DNA of 8,045 nucleotides, taken from the NCBI GenBank assembly GCA_964372275.1, contig CAYJRR010000069.1:1-8045 (forward strand), in the 5' to 3' direction. Position numbers and translations under genes: made by a program. Source of the DNA: CAYJRR01 sp964372275 [NCBI: uncultured bacterium] (GTDB lineage: Bacteria > CAYJRR01). The notes under the pieces are model-generated. The model was not told the origin of the DNA. It made no database searches and worked only from the letters and a program-made list of their open reading frames with translations. Positions 6,122 through 8,045 of this stretch are shown here, piece after piece. Each line of letters opens with the position of its first letter. Position 1 is the stretch's first letter.

Positions 6122-7300
6122 TCAAACCGCCGGTCCGCCGGCGCCGTACGACCGTCCCTTCCAGTCGACCGTGGAACCTGCGATCCCCCGCATCGCCGAT
6201 TCGAGGAAGATCCCCGCCACCACCAGGGCCCCGAGCGGGTGCGTCCAGAACAGCCCCCACCTCTGCCCGAAGACGCGGCTGGCGAAGACGCGGTAGCCGA
6301 ACAGCGTCGCGGTCGCGGCCGCCGCGGCGCCGACGACCGGACCGGGAAGGCGCAGGAACGGGCCGACGACGAGCAGCACCGGCGGGAGAACCGCCGTCCA
6401 CAGGACGAACGCCACCACCGCGATCGCCACCCACGGCCGGTAGCCGAGGGCGGCGAACAGGTTCTTGCGCCACCCCCGCCAGATCTCGGCCAGCGAGGTG
6501 TACATCCGGGTGCGGAACAGTTCGCGGCAGAAGACCATCCGGTAGACGACGCCGACCCGCTTCGCCTCGCGCGCCAGCGCCATGTCGTCGATGATTTCGC
6601 CTCGTACCGCCGCATGGCCGCCGATGCGCCCGTAGGCGGCGCGCGAGACGAGGATGAACTGCCCGTTGCAGACGACCCGCGGGTGGGCCGGATCGTTCAC
6701 CTGGTCGAGTGGATTCCCCCCTACGATCATCCCGCCGAGGACCGGCATCACCACCTTCTCCCAAAAGGTCTCCAGTCGCAGGAATCCGTAGCCGGAAAGC
6801 ATCTCCGCCCCGGCGGAGACGGCGTAGGCGTGCGCCTGCGCCAACGCGCGCGGATGCACCTCCACGTCGGCGTCGAGGAAGAGGATCCACTCGCCGGTCG
6901 CGGCGGAGACCGCCTGGTGCAACGCCCAGCACTTTCCCATCCATCCGGCCGGAAGCTCGGTCCCGGGAAGGCAGCGCACCCGCGGATCGGCCGCCGACGC
7001 GTCGCGGGCGATGCGGCCCGTGTCGTCGGTCGAACGGTCGTCCAACACCACGATCTCCAGGTCGGTCCAGACGAGCGCCCGCGCCGCGTCGAGGCACGAC
7101 GGGAGGTTGCGCGCCTCGTTCCGTGCCGGGACGACCACGCTCACCCGCGGGAGGCGCGGCGGGACCGGCAACGGCGTATCGGCCTTGACCACCCAGCGCG
7201 CGCGCCGGTTCTCGCGCCAGGTGGAAACGAACGCCGCGATCCAGAACAGCGCCGCGAACCCGAGCAACGACGAAAGCAGGATCGATCCCACGCTAGACAT
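6122..7300 (-). CDS. Membrane glycosyltransferase family 2, HpnB-like
   Basis: A 392-residue inner-membrane glycosyltransferase. One N-terminal transmembrane helix (about 4-25) precedes a GT-A domain: VSVVVPARNEARNL (53-66), the nucleotide-binding DD in VVLDDRSTDDT (87-88), PAGWMGKCWALHQA (117-130) and the metal-binding DAD in LFLDADV (143-145). NGQFILVSRAAYGRIGGH, IIDDMALAREAKRVG (catalytic acidic region) and RMYTSLAEIWRGWRKN follow. The C-terminus has three or four hydrophobic helices. This order, and the PAGWMGKCWA and NGQF blocks, resemble hopene-associated HpnB and related carotenoid/lipid glycosyltransferases, so a polyisoprenoid lipid acceptor is likely, with the sugar unknown. No hopanoid genes are beside it, so the hpnB name is not given. 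The ATG at 7300 overlaps the end of the phosphatase gene by 8 bases, with only a weak GGGA upstream, suggesting translational coupling. Confidence 0.87.
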   Translation of the reverse strand: MSSVGSILLSSLLGFAALFWIAAFVSTWRENRRARWVVKADTPLPVPPRLPRVSVVVPARNEARNLPSCLDAARALVWTDLEIVVLDDRSTDDTGRIARDASAADPRVRCLPGTELPAGWMGKCWALHQAVSAATGEWILFLDADVEVHPRALAQAHAYAVSAGAEMLSGYGFLRLETFWEKVVMPVLGGMIVGGNPLDQVNDPAHPRVVCNGQFILVSRAAYGRIGGHAAVRGEIIDDMALAREAKRVGVVYRMVFCRELFRTRMYTSLAEIWRGWRKNLFAALGYRPWVAIAVVAFVLWTAVLPPVLLVVGPFLRLPGPVVGAAAAATATLFGYRVFASRVFGQRWGLFWTHPLGALVVAGIFLESAMRGIAGSTVDWKGRSYGAGGPAV

Positions 7301-7973
7301 CGATCCCGAGGTGCCGCGCCAATTCGCGGTAGTCGCCGAAGACGAGCTCCGGCGATTCGGAGCCGGCGGGGGCGGGGTAGCTCCTCGCGTTCCCGCCGGT
7401 GAACAGCGCGGCGCGCATCCCGACCCGGCGCGCGCCGGCGACGTCGGCGTCGAGGCGATCGCCGACGTGCAGGATCTCGCCCGGGGAGAGGCCCAGGCGC
7501 CGGATCCCCTCCTCGAAGGCGCGCGGGTGCGGCTTGAGCGCGCCGAGCGCCTCCGCGCCGACGTCTGCGTCCCACCGCACGTGGTCGAGGCCCATGCTCT
7601 TGAGCTTGGCCTCGGCCGGATAGTCCGAGACGGTGATCAGCTTCAGGCCACGGTCCGCGAAGGCCGCGAGCGCCTCCCGAACGCCGGGGATTGGCTTCAC
7701 CTTCCGGAAACAGGCGATCCAGTCCCGCTCGATCACCCGCTCGCGAAGCGCCTTCGCGTGCTCGACGCTCACCCCCAGCGCCGCCGCGACGCGGCGGTCC
7801 TGTTCGGCGCGCACGTCGGGCAGAGTTCCCAGCGCCCGCACCTCCTCGCGCGTCTTGAGAAACGCCCGCAAGTAGCGCGCGTGCCGGATCGCGCTCCAGG
7901 CGAAGGCCCGTTGCATCTGGCGCAGGTCGAACAACGTCCCGTCGACGTCGAAGGAGAGCGCCTTGAGCGTCAC
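7293..7973 (-). CDS. HAD-superfamily hydrolase, subfamily IA
   Basis: A 226-residue cytoplasmic phosphatase of the haloacid dehalogenase superfamily. All four catalytic motifs are present: DVDGT with nucleophile D9 and acid D11, ITVSD with S116, the lysine in LKPHP (K147), and HVGDRLDADVAG with Mg-binding D172 and D177. Residues 15-90 form a helical C1 cap, typical of phosphoglycolate-phosphatase-like and REG-2-like members; the substrate cannot be read from the sequence. The start is GTG at 7973: its GTGA overlaps the TGA of the gene before it, and the conserved LKALSFDVDGT strand begins two residues later. The frame stays open to the window edge, but those extra 24 codons belong to the neighbour's frame. 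The stop TAG (7295-7293) overlaps the glycosyltransferase start. This could act on a sugar or lipid phosphate linked to that enzyme, but only position suggests it. Confidence 0.9.
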   Translation of the reverse strand: MTLKALSFDVDGTLFDLRQMQRAFAWSAIRHARYLRAFLKTREEVRALGTLPDVRAEQDRRVAAALGVSVEHAKALRERVIERDWIACFRKVKPIPGVREALAAFADRGLKLITVSDYPAEAKLKSMGLDHVRWDADVGAEALGALKPHPRAFEEGIRRLGLSPGEILHVGDRLDADVAGARRVGMRAALFTGGNARSYPAPAGSESPELVFGDYRELARHLGIDV

Positions 7974-8045
7974 GGTCGTTCCCGGATCTCCACCGGGAGG
8001 GACCATTCGATCGTCGCCGGGAAGAGGCAGCTCTTGTCGTCGCAC
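7970..8045 (-). CDS. C-terminal end of a DsbD N-terminal-like protein (partial)
   Basis: Only the last 24 codons are in the window, ending at TGA (7972-7970). They read CDDKSCLFPATI followed by EWSLPVEIRERP. A CDDxxCLxP motif followed by an alternating beta strand is the way the thiol-disulfide interchange domain of DsbD (DsbD-alpha, usually CxxxxCLPP) ends, with the two cysteines forming the redox pair. The 4-base GTGA overlap with the phosphatase start, and a separate codon phase from it, support a real gene. Whether the rest is a full DsbD, a stand-alone domain or something else cannot be told. Confidence 0.6.
   Translation of the reverse strand, partial: CDDKSCLFPATIEWSLPVEIRERP

Noticed and set aside
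3935-7402. An open plus-strand frame of more than 1,100 codons antisense to several genes
   Set aside because: It has no recognisable domain, is very rich in Arg, Gly, Pro and Asp, and crosses gene boundaries and gaps on the other strand. This is normal for about 70% GC DNA whose real codons carry G or C in third position.

Overview
The window is about 70% GC. Every gene I can support lies on the minus strand, so the genes read from the right edge (8045) to the left edge (1). Base composition, dense packing, GTG and TTG starts, and an envelope pair of the BamB/YfgM type suggest a Gram-negative, probably uncultured high-GC bacterium. Acidobacteriota or a deltaproteobacterial relative would fit, but that is a weak inference. 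The first 49 bases are not genomic: they are a degraded Illumina P5/TruSeq adapter, so the left end is a contig end.

In transcription order the layout is: (1) the last 24 codons of a gene whose tail resembles a DsbD N-terminal-type domain; (2) a HAD-superfamily phosphatase, joined to (1) by a 4-base GTGA overlap; (3) a membrane family-2 glycosyltransferase resembling HpnB, overlapping (2) by 8 bases; (4) a 78-base gap with a 12-bp hairpin; (5) a YfgM-like membrane-anchored TPR protein; (6) a BamB-like PQQ beta-propeller protein starting one codon after the YfgM-like stop; (7) a DinG/YoaA/XPD-type Fe-S helicase; (8) a small protein made of two tandem copies of an alpha/beta-barrel-like domain; (9) a zinc-ribbon threonine synthase, cut by the adapter. 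Short gaps and overlaps suggest one or two transcription units. I see no convincing promoter inside, and the main one probably lies right of the window.

The yfgM-bamB order is the same as in Escherichia coli and supports an envelope role for that pair (outer-membrane protein assembly and translocon-side chaperoning). The other genes are housekeeping (DNA repair helicase, threonine synthesis, phosphatase) with no evident shared pathway.

The most unusual thing is inside the helicase gene. A degenerate 18-base unit (about GCCGGCGGCAGGCCCGAG) forms short tandem arrays at three separate positions, two in one orientation and one in the other. Each array falls in a predicted loop and, being a multiple of six codons, keeps the frame open. 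I found no phage, IS, CRISPR, tRNA or rRNA, and no defence or biosynthetic system.
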